From an uncultured Gammaproteobacteria bacterium (GTDB lineage Bacteria > Pseudomonadota > Gammaproteobacteria > Berkiellales > Berkiellaceae): a DNA stretch of 64,000 nt. Shown here piece by piece: positions 62,118 through 64,000 of this stretch (position 1 is the first letter of the stretch; each line of letters starts with the position of its first letter). The stretch spans positions 92,061 to 156,060 of the forward strand of contig CADEEZ010000005.1 in NCBI GenBank assembly GCA_902826485.1, given 5' to 3'. The position numbers and the translations under genes were made by a program. The notes beneath the pieces are model-generated. The model was given only the letters and a program-made list of their open reading frames with translations, searched no databases and was not told the DNA's origin.

Positions 62118-62810
62118 TTACAATTTAGCTAGAGTAGAAAAGGGATTTGTTGCTTGATTGGGTACCTGATTCAGCGCATTTTTTTTAGCTAGTCGTTCTT
62201 TAGCTGCATGAAGGTAAAGAGGAAAGAATGTTTCTTGTGAGTAGGGTACTTTGGTATTTTGTGAAGCAGTTTGGGTTTTATCAGAACCGCTAACAAGATT
62301 AGGTTGAATACCTGACGGTTGATCAGAAAAGGTAAGTGCGAAGCCATTTTGACGCGAGGTAATACACTTGGGTTGATTGGCCTTGATGACGTTAGCAATG
62401 GGATCATTGACGGGGACACTAAAATGCGTCTCAGGCCATTTGTGTGGATGTACAACGAATGTGTAACCAAATTGAGTTTGAATCTCCTCAAGATATTTTT
62501 GCATATCAGGGTTATCGCCTAATTTTAGGGAATATTCATATAAATCAGGGAATTGTGCTTTAAGACACATTATGCCAGTATTTAATTTAGCATTAAGTAA
62601 TCGATCAAATAAGGCTGCATTTTTATTTTCTTCACCACCAAATAGGGGCAGCATTAAACCGTCGTTTACCACATAATTAAGTAATTTGATTAAATTCATT
62701 TTATTTTCAGGTGGCCATGCTTGACCTTTGAAAGCGGCAATGATCTCAACTGGGGGGTGAGTGGCCGGATGAAAAACGAATAGGCCTTGTTGGCGAGCTG
62801 GTTGATCCAT
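62118..62810 (-). CDS. hypothetical protein, orphan between gyrA and ubiG
   Basis: I do not recognise this 230-residue protein. It starts MDQPARQQGLFVFHPATHP, has a folded-looking part to about residue 135 (ending in TFVVHPHKWPETHFSVPV) and then a long polar tail (about 150-230, rich in S, N, Q, K and P) that should be disordered. AGAGGTA lies 8 bases before the ATG. Nine bases separate its stop from the ubiG ATG, so it is probably the first gene of the ubiG unit. A disordered C-terminus is common in type IV secretion substrates, but this is not evidence. Confidence 0.55.
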   Translation of the reverse strand: MDQPARQQGLFVFHPATHPPVEIIAAFKGQAWPPENKMNLIKLLNYVVNDGLMLPLFGGEENKNAALFDRLLNAKLNTGIMCLKAQFPDLYEYSLKLGDNPDMQKYLEEIQTQFGYTFVVHPHKWPETHFSVPVNDPIANVIKANQPKCITSRQNGFALTFSDQPSGIQPNLVSGSDKTQTASQNTKVPYSQETFFPLYLHAAKERLAKKNALNQVPNQATNPFSTLAKL

Positions 62811-62914
62811 TGTGTCGTACCTCTATGATGTCATGGAATGATGAAAGGATTTTAACTTATTTTTTTAGAAAATCAATCAATGTTAACAAGCTGCCTTTTA
62901 AGGTGGTAGTCGTT

Positions 62915-62943
62915 TTTTTATATAGCTAATAATATGGTAGAAT
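62915..62943 (+). promoter_or_regulatory. promoter of gyrA
   Basis: Extended -10 TGGTAGAAT (62935-62943) with a poor -35 TTTTTA (62915-62920) at 17 bases. Predicted start near 62950, about 50 bases before the GTG. Confidence 0.5.
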
Positions 62944-63000
62944 ACACCCGATTTAAAAAATAATTTACTATATAGACCAATCGTGAGGGAGGGGCAAGAG

Positions 63001-64000
63001 GTGGCCGAGCTACTTGCCAAAGAAATTCATGCAGTTAACATCGAAGATGAGCTGAAACAGTCTTATCTAGATTATGCCATGAGTGTAATTGTTGGGCGTG
63101 CATTGCCCGACGTACGAGATGGACTCAAACCCGTTCATCGCCGTGTGCTATATGCCATGAGCGAATTGAGTAACGATTGGAATAAACCCTATAAAAAATC
63201 TGCTCGCGTTGTTGGTGACGTGATTGGTAAGTATCACCCTCATGGTGACACCGCCGTATACGACACTATCGTTCGAATGGCACAGCCTTTTTCAATGCGC
63301 TATGTTTTGGTCGATGGTCAGGGTAACTTTGGTTCGGTAGATGGTGACGCACCTGCGGCCATGCGATATACCGAAGTGCGGATGGCTAAATTTGCCCACA
63401 TGTTAATGGCAGATTTAGACAAAGAAACCGTCGATTTTGTGCCCAATTACGATGAAACCGAATTTGCGCCTTCTGTGTTCCCAACCATTGTCCCTAATTT
63501 ATTGGTCAATGGTTCTTCGGGTATTGCGGTGGGAATGGCCACGAATATTCCTCCTCATAATTTAAAAGAAGTGATTGCGGGTTGTTTGGCGTATATCGAA
63601 AACCCCAATATTACGTTTGAAGAATTAATTAGACATATTCCAGGGCCAGATTTCCCGACTGCTGCGATGATTAATGGCCGGTCAGGGATCATCGAGGCCT
63701 ATAAAACAGGTAAGGGCCGAATCTTAGTACGCTCTAAATGTCATATAGACACCGACGAATCGACGAACCGTCAAACCATTATTATTGACGAGTTGCCCTA
63801 CCAGGTAAACAAAGCCCGTTTGGTCGAAAAAATTGCCGAATTAGTCAAAGAAAAGAAAATTGAAGGCATTTCTGAATTAAGAGATGAATCCGATAAAGAC
63901 GGTATGCGGGTGGTCATTGAACTTCGACGTAATGAAAATGCCGAAGTGATTTTAAATAATTTATATGCTCATACTCAAATGCAAACCGTATTTGGTATCA
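63001..64000 (+). CDS. gyrA: DNA gyrase subunit A (cut off by the window end)
   Basis: Breaks and rejoins DNA to introduce negative supercoils. The first 333 codons are visible; the frame is open to the last base. It starts with GTG at 63001 after a very good GGGAGGGG site. Start [20 protein letters not shown], then [20 protein letters not shown]. Catalytic tyrosine Y123 in [10 protein letters not shown]. In the quinolone-resistance region ([19 protein letters not shown]) residue 84 is Thr and residue 88 is Asp; in E. coli numbering these are 83 (Ser) and 87 (Asp). Thr at 83 is natural in several genera. Confidence 0.98.
   Translation, partial: MAELLAKEIHAVNIEDELKQSYLDYAMSVIVGRALPDVRDGLKPVHRRVLYAMSELSNDWNKPYKKSARVVGDVIGKYHPHGDTAVYDTIVRMAQPFSMRYVLVDGQGNFGSVDGDAPAAMRYTEVRMAKFAHMLMADLDKETVDFVPNYDETEFAPSVFPTIVPNLLVNGSSGIAVGMATNIPPHNLKEVIAGCLAYIENPNITFEELIRHIPGPDFPTAAMINGRSGIIEAYKTGKGRILVRSKCHIDTDESTNRQTIIIDELPYQVNKARLVEKIAELVKEKKIEGISELRDESDKDGMRVVIELRRNENAEVILNNLYAHTQMQTVFGI

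Overview
The window is about 64 kb of AT-rich DNA from a gammaproteobacterium. The gltA // sdhCDAB-sucAB-sucCD block, the ubiG-phosphatase-yciK neighbourhood beside gyrA, a RAYT/REP system, ankyrin proteins and several protease-like effector candidates together suggest a host-associated intracellular member of the Legionellales (Coxiella/Berkiella/Rickettsiella-like). That placement is inference; no rRNA gene is present to test it.

Layout. 1-0.9 kb: end of gltX and two tRNA genes (Ala-GGC, Glu-TTC) behind a near-consensus promoter. 1.2-3.2 kb: a two-gene AAA ATPase/RloB cassette of the RloAB/AbiL defence type. 3.3-6.4 kb: a frameshifted outer-membrane protein gene and four tandem genes for exported Gln/Glu-rich coiled-coil proteins, three of them preceded by the same 48-base block. 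6.4-12.4 kb: an oxidoreductase, then a PKMT-like methyltransferase, a sigma-54 activator without receiver domain and an exported TPR protein in one operon. 12.4-26.5 kb: an accessory stretch with a RAYT transposase and its REPs, orphan membrane and secreted proteins, a double-glycine peptide with a possible immunity gene, a duplicated Cys-rich peptide, an ankyrin protein with a nuclear-localisation-like tail, a membrane/HEPN-like pair, and seven copies of a structured intergenic repeat. 26.6-28.3 kb: alanine dehydrogenase and a CBS protein. 28.4-32.2 kb: a 1267-residue protein ending in a CCA-adding/poly(A)-polymerase-type nucleotidyltransferase domain. 32.5-33.1 kb: a second double-glycine peptide locus.

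33.3-45.5 kb is central metabolism: galE and gltA on the minus strand, divergent from the succinate dehydrogenase, 2-oxoglutarate dehydrogenase E1/E2 and succinyl-CoA synthetase genes, closed by a strong terminator. 45.5-49.3 kb holds an ankyrin pseudogene, its intact paralogue and a 732-residue effector candidate. 49.3-57.4 kb is housekeeping: bolA, yciB, uup, a carboxylate symporter, trpS, scpA-scpB-rluB. 57.5-59.0 kb encodes a candidate CE-clan (Ulp1/ElaD-like) cysteine protease with all four expected active-site residues and a C-terminal membrane hairpin. 59.1-62.8 kb carries yciK, a mupP/gph phosphatase and ubiG with two orphan genes between or beside them, and the window ends inside gyrA.

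Most interesting: the CE-clan protease, the nucleotidyltransferase fusion, the RAYT gene that carries its own REP inside its reading frame with covarying REP stems, the four-gene tandem family with its shared upstream block, and the two double-glycine peptide loci, one of which appears to use an ATT start codon.
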